In this document: positions 1 through 12,725 of the stretch, piece after piece
Layout: each line of letters starts with the position of its first letter
Numbering within the stretch: the stretch's first letter is position 1
Assembly: GCA_013397935.1 (NCBI GenBank)
Contig: VZRN01004187.1
Coordinates: 74,871 to 138,870, forward strand
Origin: Dasyornis broadbenti
Lineage: Eukaryota > Chordata > Aves > Passeriformes > Dasyornithidae
Length of the DNA: 64,000 bases
Direction: 5' to 3'
The notes under the pieces: generated by a model
Told to the model about the DNA's origin: nothing
Databases searched by the model: none
Seen by the model: only the letters and a program-made list of their open reading frames with translations
Translations under genes and position numbers: made by a program

Positions 1-1779
1 TATCAGCAGAGACACAAAATTCCGTGTTCCTTTCTGAGCCTCCAGGCTCTGAAACATCCACATGCAGCTGCACATCTCCCTTCTGCCCTTGACCAAACCA
101 CCCCAGCTCTTATTTCTTCGTGCCCTCCAAATTCTCACCCAATCCAAGACATCCCAGCAGGGAGGACTTGCTCTACCCGCAGCTCCAGGAAAATCTCCAA
201 GTGAATATTGACTCCCGCGGACACAAGTGGCATCATAAATAATTCAGTCACTTGCTCTTGTCCAAAGCACGTGAGAAAATGTACAAAACTTGTTAATGAA
301 TTGTTTCTGTTCGTTTTGTCACTGAATCCATTGGTTGCTATGGATTTGCATCGCTCCCCCTCGCTGAAATGGAGCAGCTGCCACAGTCTGGTGGCACCAC
401 GAGCTTGGGGACAAGAAGACCCCGTGCCCCTGCAGGGGTGACAGGCAGGAGCAGGCATGGAGTGACACCAGGCTGGGCATCAGCAGTCTCCTTAGCCAGG
501 AACAAGCCTGGAGAAGGGCAGAAATGGCCTAAAATTCAAGTATTTTGGAGGTGAGTTTTACTTCAGAGCAGACACTCACAGAAGTGAGCGCTGTCCCAGC
601 TGGGGGGTGACCCCGTGTTCTTGCACAGACAACAGCAAAGCACGCTGCTACCGAAAACAGCGCAGGGCTTGGATGTCTCCTCCTGCATCACCCAACATCC
701 ATTTTTAATGATGTTTAAACATTTTCCAGCCCCAGGCCCATCTCCGATGTCAGCAGGGCGAGGAGGGGAGCTCACAGATAGGCTGGCCTCTCCTCCTGAC
801 ATCCATCAGGGAAAAGAGACTCGGGAAGCGGATGGCCTTGGAGAGGCACGTCAGCTCCCAGGAGCTCCCATCCCTGAAAATAACGTCATCCTTGGGGTAC
901 CCAGCACCACTCCCAGCTTCACCACAACGAATCTGGCCCACGATTTTTCAATTTTATTTTAACCAAGAGCTTCTTTTTTTTCTGGAAGTCTCCCCCATCA
1001 GCAGGGAACACACATCGTGCCCCAGGCTTCCTCCTGCTCACGGAAGGCAGTGGGAGATGTGCAAAGGACACTCCTACATTCCTGTCAGCTCTCTCCTTGC
1101 TCACTAACCCTGCGAACCAGAAGGAGATGACAAGGGCCCTCATTCCCAGGGAGGGGAGCAGTGGCAGAGGCAGGCAGGGAAGGGCAGGGCTGTGATGGCC
1201 CCGTCCCCATCACACCCACGGCTGTGCAGGATCCCATGGGAACAGCAAAACCCAGCAGCACCAGGACAACAGCAGGGATGGTGTGCTGAGACACGGGCAG
1301 CACATCCCAAAGCTGCTGCTGTGCCACCCAGAGCAGCTCAGAGAGGGCACCTGAGCCTCCCTTTTCCCAAATCCAGCAGCTGACACATCCCTTGCCTCAG
1401 GATCAGGGCTCTGCACATCCCTGTAGGACCCAAGCTCAGCTCATCCCAGGCTTTGGAGACCCATCCAGGCTGAGCCGCAGCACGGACACGGAGATGGAGA
1501 CACGTCCTGATGGGCACTGAAACCCTCCTGAGCTGCCAGGGCTCAGCTTACCCGGGGTAAGAGGATCCAGGGGTGTCAGTTATCCACCGTCCTCCGATTC
1601 CCGAAGGTCAGGACATTCCAAAGGCACCGGAAAGATGTGCAGGACCTGGGAGTCTCCCAGCCCCCCAGGCTCAGGGAGGATGGCAGCGGGGCAGCAGCAG
1701 CCCCAAAGAGGCACCCAGTTTGCACCTGCATTCCCTCTGGATTTAAATCCTGGTCCCTGGGTACCCACAGGCAGCAAAA

Positions 1780-2440
1780 GCCTCCAAGCCCAGTGAGTCC
1801 AACCTGTGACCAATCCCTACCTTGTCACCAGCCCAGAGCCCTGAGTGCCACATCCACTCATTCCTTGAATGTGACTCCAGCACTGCTCTGGGCAGTACCT
1901 TCCAATGCCTGACCACCCTATCCATGAAGGAATTCTTCCCAATATCCAAGCTGAGCCTCCCCTGGCCCAGCCTGAGGCCGTTCCCTCGCCTCCTGTCCCT
2001 GTTCCCTGGCAGCACAGCCCGACCCCCCCGGCTGCCCCCTCCTGTCAGGAGCTGTGCAGAGCCACAAGGTTCCCCCTGAGCCTCCTCTGCTCCAGCCTGA
2101 GCCCTTTCCCAGCTCCCTCAGCCGCTCCTGGGGCTCCAGCCCTTCCCCAGCTCCGTTCCCTTCCCTGGACACCTCCAGCCCCTCCAGGTGTCTCTTGTCA
2201 GGAGGGGCCCAGAGCTGCCCCCAGCACTGGAGGTGCCCCAGCAGTGCCAGCTCAGGGGACGGGCACTGCCCTGGCCCTGCTGCCACCCCAGGGCTGCCAC
2301 AGCCCAGGTGCCCCTGGCCTCTTGCCCACCTGGGCACCCCTGGGCCCGTGTCCAGCCCTGTCACAGCACCCTCAGGGCCTTTCCCACTGGGCACCTTCCA
2401 GCCCCTCTGACCCCAGGTCCCTGCCCCTGCAAGGACAGGT
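1780..2440 (-). mobile_element. CR1 LINE fragment (long, 5'-truncated)
   Basis: Begins at a degenerate 3' end and extends into the GGCAGCACAGCCCGACC / GAGCTGTGCAGAGCCACAAG region and beyond. It is one of the longest copies here, and its 1990-2275 part is almost identical to the copy at 9.6-9.9 kb. Confidence 0.85.
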
Positions 2441-3208
2441 GATTTCATGGGTGCCTCTCGCTGACAGACCTGTCCCCGTGGCCAGGGCACTTTCACATGT
2501 CCCAGGTTAAGATCATGAAGTTGCTCTTCCACTGCCTGTGGTGAGCCATGGACCATCCCACGTGGGCTCCGTGCCTGGCACCCACCTCCTTTACAGCCAG
2601 GACAACCCCAAACCCCGTCCTGTGGCCAGGCTCAGTTCCTGCTGCGGGAGCACATGTAAATCCAGGTTTGATCCCTGCAGGAAGCACCAGCACAGCAGCA
2701 CTGGCTGCACTGACAGCTGCTCCAGCAGCAGGACACAGAGCAGGATGGGCTGAGGCTCTGCTCCCTGCACAGCAGGTCCTGTCAATGATTTACTGCAAAA
2801 AGCTCCTCGGAACCAGCAATCCATCCCTGGAATCTCTCCGCAGCTCGGCACACAGAGGGAGAAGAGCACTCCATGCAGCACAGTCTCCCCAGGAAGTGCT
2901 GTGCTGGCTGTCAGTGCAGCCAGGTCAGGGAAAAAAAGGGAAAATAAATAAAGAAATCCATTCCTGCTGCTCTCAGGGCCTCTACTTGCAGAGCCATTTG
3001 ATGGAGCTGGGAGTTCATCTCCATTCCAATTCTATAACAGCGTTTCTGGTCTCTAATTACACCACCAAGCTGTCAAGATGGCCACTTCCTCCCTAATTAC
3101 TCTGCTTTGTAATTAAGATACAGCTAATAAACTCCTGTTATTAGTGATTGCTGCTGAGCAGCTCTGAGGTGCAGAGTAGCTCCTGCCTTGCACTGAGAGC
3201 ATGCATGT
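2441..3208. other. Intronic sequence, nothing recognisable apart from an AT-rich block
   Basis: Unique sequence with no gene or known repeat. A TAATTA-rich block starts at about 3050, just before the next CR1. Confidence 0.5.
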
Positions 3209-3345
3209 CATGGAATCCCAGGATTATTTGGGCTGGAAAAGCCCTCTAAGGTCATTGAGTCCAACCATTACCCTCCAACACCACCAGGCCCACCACTAGA
3301 CCGTGCCCCTGAACCATTTCCACGGCACCTGCACATCCTTGGGAT
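3209..3345 (-). mobile_element. CR1 3' fragment
   Basis: Begins ATGGAATCCCAGGATTATTTGG then GGCTGGAAAAGCC, the short 3' end of the subfamily with a GGCTGGAAAAG motif. Confidence 0.75.
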
Positions 3346-3617
3346 GCATCCTCTCCCAGCCGAGCCACACGTGCACGTGGGCAGGAATCCACCTTCACAA
3401 CAGCTAAAAATGAATAGGAACGGGGCAGAGAGGGCATCATTTGGAAAGAAAATGAACATTCCCTGCCCTCAGCACATGATCTGCTGCTTTGCTGAGAGCT
3501 CAGGGCTCCCTGCTGCCACGGATGGGCTTGGCCAGCTCCAGGCACTGCGACATTCCCCGATGGCAGAGGGAGCTGCATCGGACACTCGCTGCCCCATGAG
3601 CCCATCCCAGTGAGGAC

Positions 3618-3875
3618 CATGGAATAGAATCACGGAATAGAATCATGGAATACTCTGAGCTGACCCACCAGGATCACCCGGTGCAGCCCCTGGCCCTGCC
3701 CAGACACCTCAACAATCCCAGCCTGGGCATCCCTGGCAGTGCTGTCCAAACGCTCCTGGAGCTCTGGCAGCCTCGGGACCGTGCCCATTCCCTGGGGAGC
3801 CTGGGCAGTGCCCAGCAGCCTCTGGGGGAAGAACTTTTCTCTAAAATCCAGCCTGAATTCCCCCTGACACAGCCC
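3618..3875 (-). mobile_element. CR1 3' fragment, third subfamily
   Basis: Tandem GGAATAGAATCA octamer-like 3' end, then GGATCACCCGGTGCAGCCC and CTGGAGCTCTGGCAGCCTCGG. Same subfamily as the copy at 43.9 kb. Confidence 0.75.
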
Positions 3876-5157
3876 AGTGCACACAGACACCTCCACATCC
3901 ACCTCCACCAGCCCTGGGAGTCAAGGCCAGCTGTGGAGGGATTTCCTTCCGCTTCTGCCCCTGGGCATCCCAGCTCCCACTGAGCTCCCTGAGCTCCCAC
4001 TGGTTAAAATGAGAAGATTCCCACAACATGGAACATCTCCACCCATCCCCGTGGACACTCCTGCATTGCTATTTCACCTGGAAAAACAATCGACAGCAAA
4101 GGAACCCAGACAGGGCCCCTTGACCATGCACCCTGTGTGATCCATGGAACAGATGTGGAGCACCCGGTCTTTATTTTTAAAAAGGTGACTCCGACAGCCT
4201 TGATTAGACACTTAAATTGCTTTTCATAAATAAATCAGCAGCCACAACCGCTAAAGCTGCAACAAAGCACCTCCAGCTCCTCAGCAGCTCCAGCCAGGCA
4301 CAGCCCCAGCTCAAACTCCAGGCTCTGAACCCAGGAGCAGAACAAGCAGGATGGAACTGATGGATTCAGCACCTCCTCATATCAAAACTCTGAGGAAAGA
4401 GCTCCCCACCTCAAGAAATTTCTAAATAAATCTAAGAAAAGGCTGAACCAACACTTCTGCTTGGGCAGCAGGCTACAGTCTGTCCATCATCAACACTCCA
4501 GCAGCCACACGTGCCTGGTCCTCCTGGAAATTTAATCCAGCTCACTCCTGAGCAGACTTTAAATGCTCATTTAAATGGCTCCTATCTGGGCCATGAAATA
4601 AATACACTCTGCAAGTCAGTAGGTAGAGAAATGCGTTTCTCCACCTATTTCATGGTCCCCTCTGTGTGCTGAAGCCTGTGTGGGGCAGGTGCAGTTCAGG
4701 ATCTGGAATTCCTTTGAGGATAATCATCCATGTCCCCATCAAATGTTAATGACAGATTGCATCTGGGCATGGTAAGAAACCCAGGCCCAGCACCAAGCAC
4801 ACAGCATGGACCTGGAGAGGGATATTCCTGATGGAAATGCCCTCTGAAAGCAAGAACAGTGCTGCATCTACTGGCAAGACCTTTGAGATCCTCCAAATTA
4901 ACTAATGATAAGCTAATGATCTTTACCTGTTAATTACCCACAGACTTTTCTGTGCACAGCAACTGAGGTGTCTGCATTTCTCTTTCTCTAAAGACTTCAG
5001 CACCTCAGTCCTTCCTCCTTAATTTGCCTCAGCTCCATGAACCCAACACCCAAAATTCCACTGGCTCCAAATGAACTGGATCAGTGCCTTAACACGCAAA
5101 TCCAGAACAAAACATCTCCTTAAATCCTTCTTCATCTTTGTTTGTCTAATCAATACA
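3876..5157. other. Intronic unique sequence
   Basis: No gene seen. AT-rich homeobox-like motifs (TAATGATAAGCTAATGAT, TTAATTACC) cluster at about 4900-4940. Confidence 0.5.
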
Positions 5158-5324
5158 GCCCTGGCCCAGGGTGCCCAGAGCAGCTGTGGCTGCCCCTGGA
5201 TCCCTGGAAGTGTCCAAGGCCGGGTTGGACGGGGCTTGGAGCAGCCTGGGACGGTGCAAGATGTCCCTGCCCCCTGGCACCGGATGAGCTTTAAGGTCCC
5301 AACCCAACCATTCTGGGATTCAAT
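5158..5324 (+). mobile_element. CR1 3' fragment
   Basis: GCCCAGAGCAGCTGTGGCTG through GATGAGCTTTAAGGTCCC to an ATTCTGGGATTC end. Confidence 0.85.
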
Positions 5325-6426
5325 AATTGGTTTTATCTTACAAGCACAAAAGGAACCCTTAAAGCCACCCAAAGCCTCCAGGCTGAGCTCTTCTGCTCCC
5401 AAGGAATCGCCTGCTGAGCAGAGGCCGGCCCAGCTTTTCCCTGGGCTGCTCATTAAAAGTCATCAGCATTTTAAACATACCTCAGACAGCTCCTTTTGAG
5501 GAGATAAGTCGATTTGAGGACAAAATTTTGGTAGCAAAAAATCACAGCATGAAGATTTCTAAATGCAAAGCAAAGCCTCCTTGGGAAGTATTTTCCCTTC
5601 CAAAGCATCACATTTCCAATGGGGAATGTGCTTACCAGAGGGAAACACTTTGCACATCACTGTTTTTACAGTAAATTGGTTTTAAAAGCCAACATTTTCC
5701 AGCTTTGGGGTTCAGTTTGTGGTTAAAACATGAAAAATATTTGCCTGTCATGTCCGAGGGCCAAAGCCTCTGGGTTTGTCAAATCTGTTCCACAAATGTC
5801 AAATGGATGTTCCCCATGCAGTGGGGAAAATGGAAAATTTTTCCATGTCACTGCAAAGCTTTCCCAAAATACCACCAATAAAATGGGGGAAAGATGCTTT
5901 GGGGGCAGAAAAAGACCAGCCCTGGAATTACCCCAATCTCACCTCAGACACCCTTGGAGAAATCTCCCCAGGTTCTTCCCTGCAGTTCCCAAGCCCACTC
6001 CCCGTTTCTCCAGTGTTCACCACTCACCTTCCCCCAAATTTTCACACGAGGCTGGTTTCAGCTTTTGATGAGAATAATTGTGGTTTGGGGCACTTTATTC
6101 TCCACTGAAGCCTCGTTATGTAAAGCTCTGTGCAGAACTCCTGGAACACGCATGTCCTTACGTCACCCAGCTGGAAAAACAGCTCGAGAAGGAAACCAAA
6201 GGGAAGGGGACAATCTGGATATGATAAAAAAAACTCTTTTTTTTTGGTCATCTGAAGCCAGCTGTAAATCCTCAATTGCTTGAATTTTGATTTGACCTAT
6301 TTGCATTCCTTCTTTCCCCACCCTTTTGAGGGGGAAGGAAATTACATGGAGATAAAATAATTCATTGTGAAGTGATGCTTGAGAGCAGGACAGGACCACA
6401 GGAGGGAGCGGAGTGACACATGACTG

Positions 6427-6690
6427 TGGGATCATGGAATGGTTTGGGTTGGAAGGGACCTCAAAGCTCATCCGTTCCCCCCCCTGCCATGGACAGGGAC
6501 ACCTTCCACTGTCCCAGGCTGCTCCAAGCCCTGTCCAGCCTGGCCTTGGACACTTCCAGGGATCCAGGGGCAGCCACAGCTGCTCTGGGCACCCTGGGCC
6601 AGGGCCTCCCCACCCTCCCAGGGAACAATTCCTTCCCAATATCCCATCTATCCCTGCCCTCTGGCACTGGGAAGCCAGTCCCCTTTCTCC
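6427..6690 (-). mobile_element. CR1 3' fragment
   Basis: Full-length 3' portion starting ATCATGGAATGGTTTGGGTT. It belongs to the commonest subfamily in the window. Confidence 0.9.
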
Positions 6691-6964
6691 TACCATTATC
6701 CCAAACTATATCAAAGGAGCAACATTTGTATTTGGCCACCACAAGGGCCCAGGTATCACCCCGTGTCCCCAGTTCCCTGCAGGCACTGACCCTTGGAACA
6801 CCACAGGGATAGAAATCAAACTTGGGATGTGATGAGCTGCCAGTGCCCAGGATCAGGGGAGCTGTCTCAGGTCTGGAAGGAAAGCAAAGAGCATTCTCCA
6901 AATGCTCATTTCTCACCATCAGCTTTTGCCGCGAGACACCAGATTTTGCTCGGCCCCTCCACTG

Positions 6965-7112
6965 ATGAACCATGGAACCATGGAATCATGGAATGATTTG
7001 GGTTGGGAGAGACCTTAAATCCCATCCATTCCACCCCCTGCCATGGGCAGGGACACCTTCCACTAGCCCAGGTTGCTCCAAGCCCTGTCCAACCTGGCCT
7101 TGGACACTTCCA
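6965..7112 (-). mobile_element. CR1 3' fragment
   Basis: Three octamer-like ends (AACCATGG, AACCATGG, AATCATGG) and then the GGTTGGGAGAGACC motif, truncated after about 145 bp. Confidence 0.88.
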
Positions 7113-9373
7113 TGAATTGTTGTGCTGCCATGAAGCAACACAAAAGTTGAACTGAAAGGCAGAAGCCACCCCCAGCCCATCCTGCTTCATCCCACTCAGG
7201 AAAAAACACCCCAGAACAGGGATTTCTGCCCCAAACCAGTGCAGATTTGGGCAGAGCATCCCTTACCCCATAAAGGACAGTGCTCCTGCACACGCAGCAC
7301 CGAGCTCCGCTGGCAGTGGCCATGGGGAACACCTGGAATGATGCAGGGAGCAGAAACAGATGGGAGATTTTAGTGCACACCTTAAATCAGAGCTCAGTGT
7401 TCCTGGAGAGCAGCTCTGCCACTCACCACGGCGTGGGCAGGGAGCAGCACAAAACCGACACAGCAACGCTCTCGTTCCGTCTCAACTCCAGAGGAATTTG
7501 GCTCAGAACTAAAAAAACACATCCTGACACCAACACAGGGACTGAGCTACCGACAACAGACCAATAACCCCGTGCGCCTAAAGGTGCCCAAAAAGAACAA
7601 ATTAACTGCAAATTTAACTTTCTGTGGGATTAAAACGGAGTCAGCCTGAGGCAATCTGGATTTTTTAAACACCTGATAAAGCAGGAGGAGCCCCACACTT
7701 CGTCCATCTCCAACCAAACCCAGCAGGGCTGTAGCACGTGATGCCTGCAGGGCAGATTCCACACGGAGCATTCCTAATATTCCTCTGCCTCCCAGTGCTC
7801 CAGCGTGAGGTCAAACACTCCCTCCCCACCCCGGGCAGACACCCCACTGGAGCAGCCCCTCCATCGCTCCCCAGCACATCCGGGAAGCCCCAGGGATCCC
7901 TCCAGAACGCTGGGAAGGCCACTAACCCTTGTGGAATTTATTCAGGCAGCCGGCGTTGCAGAAGGAGCGGAGGGATCCTGTCTCCCAGCAGCCCCTACCC
8001 TTCATCCCCACCGCGGGATCGCTCTCGCCGAGGCTGCCTCCTACATGGCTGGGAGCTTTAGGATGGAGAAAAACCCACAGGAATGAAGGGATAACGGCAA
8101 AGGGAAACGTCCTTATTCCAGTGCCACATTTCCCATCATCCATTCCCGGCACATGCCGGTGGCAGGGCACTACGGCTCCATCATCAAACCAGCCTCGTAC
8201 CAGCATGCACCACGGAGCAGCCCTTAACTCCATCCCTGCCGGAAAACCGCCTCATCCTGCCAAAAAAAAAACGGGATAGAGAACGCCAGCAGCAGCCCCA
8301 GCCCGGGGAGGTGCGGCTGGGGCTGGCTGCGGAGCGGTGCTGTTGGATACGCAGCCCCAAACCCAAAGGGATGCTGGTTTTTTGTGAAGGGAGGGGGAGA
8401 TTTGGAAGCTTGTCCCTTTAAATGCTGCTGGAGGTTATTTTTAGGACATTGGCTTAAAATAAAGATCAGAATTCCTTTCTTTTTTATCAGGAAGTCCATT
8501 ATCCATTTTACTCCCTTGGCCACATTTCACATCCCATCAGCTTCGGAACAAACCCCAGGAGGCTCCTCCAGCCCTGGCCCTCCTGAGATCCATTTTCTCG
8601 CCCCTCCATTCTGAAACCATTGGATTTTCCCAGCCTTAATTTTCCCAGTCTCGAGGGAATGAGTAATTCTGGAGGAAAAATGCGGCATAAATCCCAATTC
8701 AGTGTGAGCCCAGCAGCTGCAGCCGGGAGCTGCTGCGTGAGTGCAGCGGGATCCAGGGCACGGAGCGGGAATTGGGAATCTCCAAGGCCACATGGATCAA
8801 CAGTTTGCATTTGATCCCACTCCAGCTGGATTACAAGGACTTTACAGCAAGAAGGAGAGGTTTATACTCCAGCTTTTAAGTTGGAGCCACTCTCTGTGGA
8901 CACATTCAAATACAGGGGCAGGGACTGTGCAAGAAGTCCAGGTGGATAAAGGAGAATTTCAGAAAGATCCCATTATCTTTACACTGTGCATGCAAGACAG
9001 GGAAACTAATGCTGGCAGTGCACATACACACAAAGATTTTATTAAATTATTGGCATATTTATTGATGGTTTGGGTAAGAACCAGCAGTTTTTTAGGGGAA
9101 AATGACCACCACAAGAAATGAGATTTTTAATTGGAGAGAAGAGGGTGGGTCTTGATAGGATTTAGCTCAAAACGAGCATTTTCAGTTCTGAGATCAGATC
9201 CAAGGATCAGCTGGAGGCAGGATCTGGGTTCAGATACGGAGACCAGACAGCACTATACATACACAGACATACACACAACTTTATATTCTGTATAACATCA
9301 TCGTTCCCAGCCCCTGTTAGTGCCTATGACCAGCAGGGAAGTGATTTCCTACAGTCACTCTATTTCCCTGAAA
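7113..9373. other. Intronic sequence, partly GC-rich, possible old LTR
   Basis: CpG-containing patches occur at 7950-8040 and 8240-8350. From about 8800 to 9350 the sequence is AT-rich with microsatellite-like ACATAC repeats and could be a decayed LTR. No coding exon is recognised. Confidence 0.35.
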
Positions 9374-9908
9374 ACCACAGAATCATTAAAGTTTGGAAAA
9401 GCCCCCTGAGAGAATCGAGTTCCTCCATTCCCCAGCACTGCCAGGCCACCAGTGACCCCTGTCCCCAAGTGCCACATCCACAGGGCTTTTAAATCCCTCC
9501 GGGGAAAGGGATCCACCACTGCCCTGGGCAGCTGTGCCACTGCCTGACCATGCTTTTCAAGAAAAGATTTTCCCAATATCCAAGCTGAGCCTCCCCTGGC
9601 CCAGCCGGAGGCCGTTCCCTCTCCTCCTGCCCCTGTTCCCTGGCAGCACAGCCCGACCCCCCTGGCTGCCCCCTCCTGTCAGGAGCTGTGCAGAGCCACA
9701 AGGTTCCCCCTGAGCCTCCTCTGCTCCAGCCTGAGCCCTTTCCCAGCTCCCTCAGCCGCTCCTGGGGCTCCAGCCCTTCCCCAGCTCCGTTCCCTTCCCT
9801 GGACACCTCCAGCCCCTCCAGGTGTCTCTTGTCAGGAGGGGCCCAGAGCTGCCCCCAGCACTGGAGGTGCCCCAGCAGTGCCAGCTCAGGGGACGGGCAC
9901 TGCCCTGC
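9374..9908 (-). mobile_element. CR1 copy, long, nearly identical to other copies
   Basis: Starts CAGAATCATTAAAGTTTGG and runs to GGACGGGCACTGCCCTG, where it is cut. The inner 280 bp differ from the 2-kb copy at only a couple of positions by eye. Confidence 0.9.
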
Positions 9909-10682
9909 TCAGTGACCATCCCCAATTTACTACAGGAAAACACTGGATCACTGTCTAAATCCCTTGGGAAAAGCTTCTCCACAAACACACTCTTCGCTTT
10001 GCTCTTCTAAGCAATTCCTTCCTTGCAGCGGTGGCTGAACACAACTCAGCTCCACTCCTGCTGCAAGAACTCAAGGCAGGACCATGGAAAGCAGAGCTAA
10101 GATCCTCCTCCCACCAGGATAACATTCCCAAACTGCCACAGCTCCATATCTTTTCTGTCAGCTGCCCCCAACCTCCTCCTGCCAATAATTAAGTCACAGT
10201 CAGTTATTCATTTAAAACTTGGAAATTTGTCCTAGAGTTCCCTGTTTAACAACAGAGTGCAGGTCTGTCCCTGGATTTAGTTCATTCTGCTCTAAAGCAA
10301 GAGTCACCTGGGTCCCAGGAACGGCAGAAGGTGCCTGGGAAAGGTTCCCTGCCCTGTTGCTTTTTGTCAGGATGAGCTTTCTCCTTGCTTGCTTTCCGTG
10401 AGAAAAGCTGGAAGCGGGATGTTACTTCTTGCTGAGCAACTGAAACTCCGGAGCTGACTCAGGTGGGAACGGGAGCGGGGGTATGGAACACCCAGGGCTG
10501 GATGAGGGGCCAGGGAAAGGCCAGGATAAACACCATGAACGAGGGGAACCAGGAGGAGACCATCCATAGCACACACATTCCCGATGGCATTCCACAGACA
10601 CCCTCCCAGACTGTGGATCTCCCGGCAATACCAGGCCATTCCCCCTTCCAGAAAACTGTATCAAATTTAAAAAAAAAAAAAA

Positions 10683-10722
10683 NNNNNNNNNNNNNNNNNN
10701 NNNNNNNNNNNNNNNNNNNNNN
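10683..10722. other. Assembly gap (40 N)
   Basis: Flanked by poly-A on both sides, so probably a homopolymer failure. Confidence 0.99.
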
Positions 10723-11198
10723 AAAAAATTTAAAAATTCAACTTCTACCTTCCAAATATTTTGCCTGGAAGAAAACAAGGCGGATAGGTCAGAGGATGGC
10801 TGCAGTCTGGGCTTAGTCTGACTTCTTCTCCGAGTCTGATGAAATTCCAAAACAAACTGGAGAACTTCAAAAATTCTGTTTTCCCATTCCCGAGCGTTCC
10901 CACCAACACGCCCAGCTGCAGTCGCTGCACTCTTCAGCCTGACATCTCCTTTATCGTGATCCAGTTCATCTTGAAAGCATCCATAATCCCTAATTTTCTA
11001 GTATCTCTACAGCTCTGCCACATCCACCCCCAAACCCAACCGATAAAAACATCAGGTGACGGTTACAAAGCTCTGCCAGGATTAGTGGGACCCAACCACC
11101 TCGAACTCCAGCTCATCCATTAAAATCGATTGGAAATGCTTTATTTGGAGCAGTTACAATAAGTTCTCCCTGGTTCAGAGGTTCCCTGCACCGTGCAG

Positions 11199-11285
11199 AA
11201 TCATGGAACGGGTTGGGTGGGAAGGGACCTTATATCCTGTATTTTTCCAGCTCCATGGGGTTGCTCCAAGCCCCATCCAACAGGG
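11199..11285 (-). mobile_element. CR1 3' fragment, internally deleted
   Basis: AGAATCATGGAACGGGTTGG then a jump to TTGCTCCAAGCCCCATCCAA, lacking the intervening segment. Confidence 0.75.
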
Positions 11286-11720
11286 TGGGAGGAAGGGCTG
11301 TCCCACACAAGGACCCTCTGGAGACCCCTCACATACGGGAACACTCATCACTTTATCAATTTATAATTAACTGAAGTGGCTAATCAACTCCAGGGGCTCT
11401 CCCAAACCCACTGCACACCCAGGAAGGAGCCTGGCCCCACAGGCTGCACCCAGAAAGCTCAGCCCCGCTCCTGCCTCCCCCCAGGCTGGATTTAGGGAAT
11501 TAGGGAATTACATACTGCGTTTCCCACAGCACCTCTTCCTCATCCAGCGCTCCGGAGGGGAAGCAGGGACGGGAGGTGTGGGATCAGCGCCGGACGGCTC
11601 CGACCCCAGGCCAGCCTTCCCCCGGGACGCTCTCCGCAGGCTCCATATCCTCATTTCTTCCCTTCCCTTTCCCTCTCCACTCCGCAGCTCTCACTCCCCG
11701 TGCTCAGGGCTGCGAGTGCC

Positions 11721-11775
11721 TCCTCCTCCTTCTCTTCCTCCTCCTCCTCTTCCTCCTCCTCCTCCCTCTCCTGCA
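11721..11775 (+). repeat. Polypyrimidine (CTC/TCC) tract
   Basis: TCC-rich low-complexity stretch giving poly-Ser or poly-Glu frames. Not coding. Confidence 0.9.
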
Positions 11776-12518
11776 CCTCACTGACAGCGTCTGCTCTGCC
11801 CCAGCACGTGGAAAACGGGCTCAGAGGAAATAGAAACTTGGGGATTTCAGCTTTTACGAGTTTCCAAAGGAAAAGCACAAAACCAGCCCCTTTTTGGGTT
11901 CTCTTCTGGAGCGCATCAGCGCAGAGCTGCACGTCAAGGGCGACACAGAGACATTCCTTGCCCAATTTCAAGTCCTTGTGAGAGGCAGGATGATAAAACC
12001 ACCTAAAAATTATTCCGGGGACTTGTACCTGCACTGAAATACCCTATAATATACCAAATATAAGATAGTAAATATAATAATTCACTGTATATGATCTAAT
12101 ACTGCCTTGAAATATGCTTCCCAGAAAAGCACAAAGATTCCAAACACAGAAAAAAATAAAAATAAAACAGCTACGCTGATTCCAGGTGTACCTGCTTGGG
12201 GATTTCTCTGTTTTGTAGGCAGAGTTATTCCCAACTCTCAAATTATCTCCCTGCTCCAACTGCAGGGATTGCCTCTGCCCTCTGCAGACACAATGGAGAA
12301 GTGGCCACAACCCTCTGCAAAAACCTTCAGCGTATTGGAAAACACCCGGCACATCTTCATCCTCTGCTCCTTTTGGGGTTTTCAGTAAAATTTTGTTCTT
12401 TCACGACTTTCCCAGAGGGGTGAGTGTCCCTCAGCTCCCCAGATTCCTGCTGCTAAAATGCCTAAACAACCCACATGTATTCACAAACACAGGTGTGAAA
12501 TGACCGTGTCTCAAATAT

Positions 12519-12725
12519 CACAGAATCATGGAATGGGTTGGGTGGGAAGGGACCTTAAAGCCCATCCATTCCCACCCCTGCCATGGCAGGGACACCTTCC
12601 ACTGTCCCAGACTGCTCCAAGCCCTGTCCAGCCTGGCCTTGGACACTTCCAGGGATGGACAGTCCATAAACTGCCTGGGGAACCTGTGCCAGGGCTTCGT
12701 CTCCAATCCTTCCTGGTCCTCTCCT
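12519..12725 (-). mobile_element. CR1 3' fragment
   Basis: ATCACAGAATCATGGAATGG to about CTTCGTCTCC, gradually diverging from the usual sequence. Confidence 0.85.

Larger units (their letters stand above)
9909..12518. other. Intronic sequence with gap
   Basis: Holds the poly-A-flanked gap, one CR1 scrap and the CTC tract. The 11540-11710 part is moderately CpG-rich. No gene recognised. Confidence 0.5.

Noticed and set aside
1905..2556. Overlapping frames of 201 and 212 codons on opposite strands
   Set aside because: Both lie in a CR1 copy; the Pro/Ser- and Gly-rich composition comes from repeat DNA, and similar frames recur at other CR1 sites.
8800..9350. Possible decayed LTR
   Set aside because: No clear inverted ends or target duplication could be found, so it is described only as a possibility.
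11576..12034. Leu-, Ser- or Glu-run frames
   Set aside because: Caused by the CTC/TCC tract.
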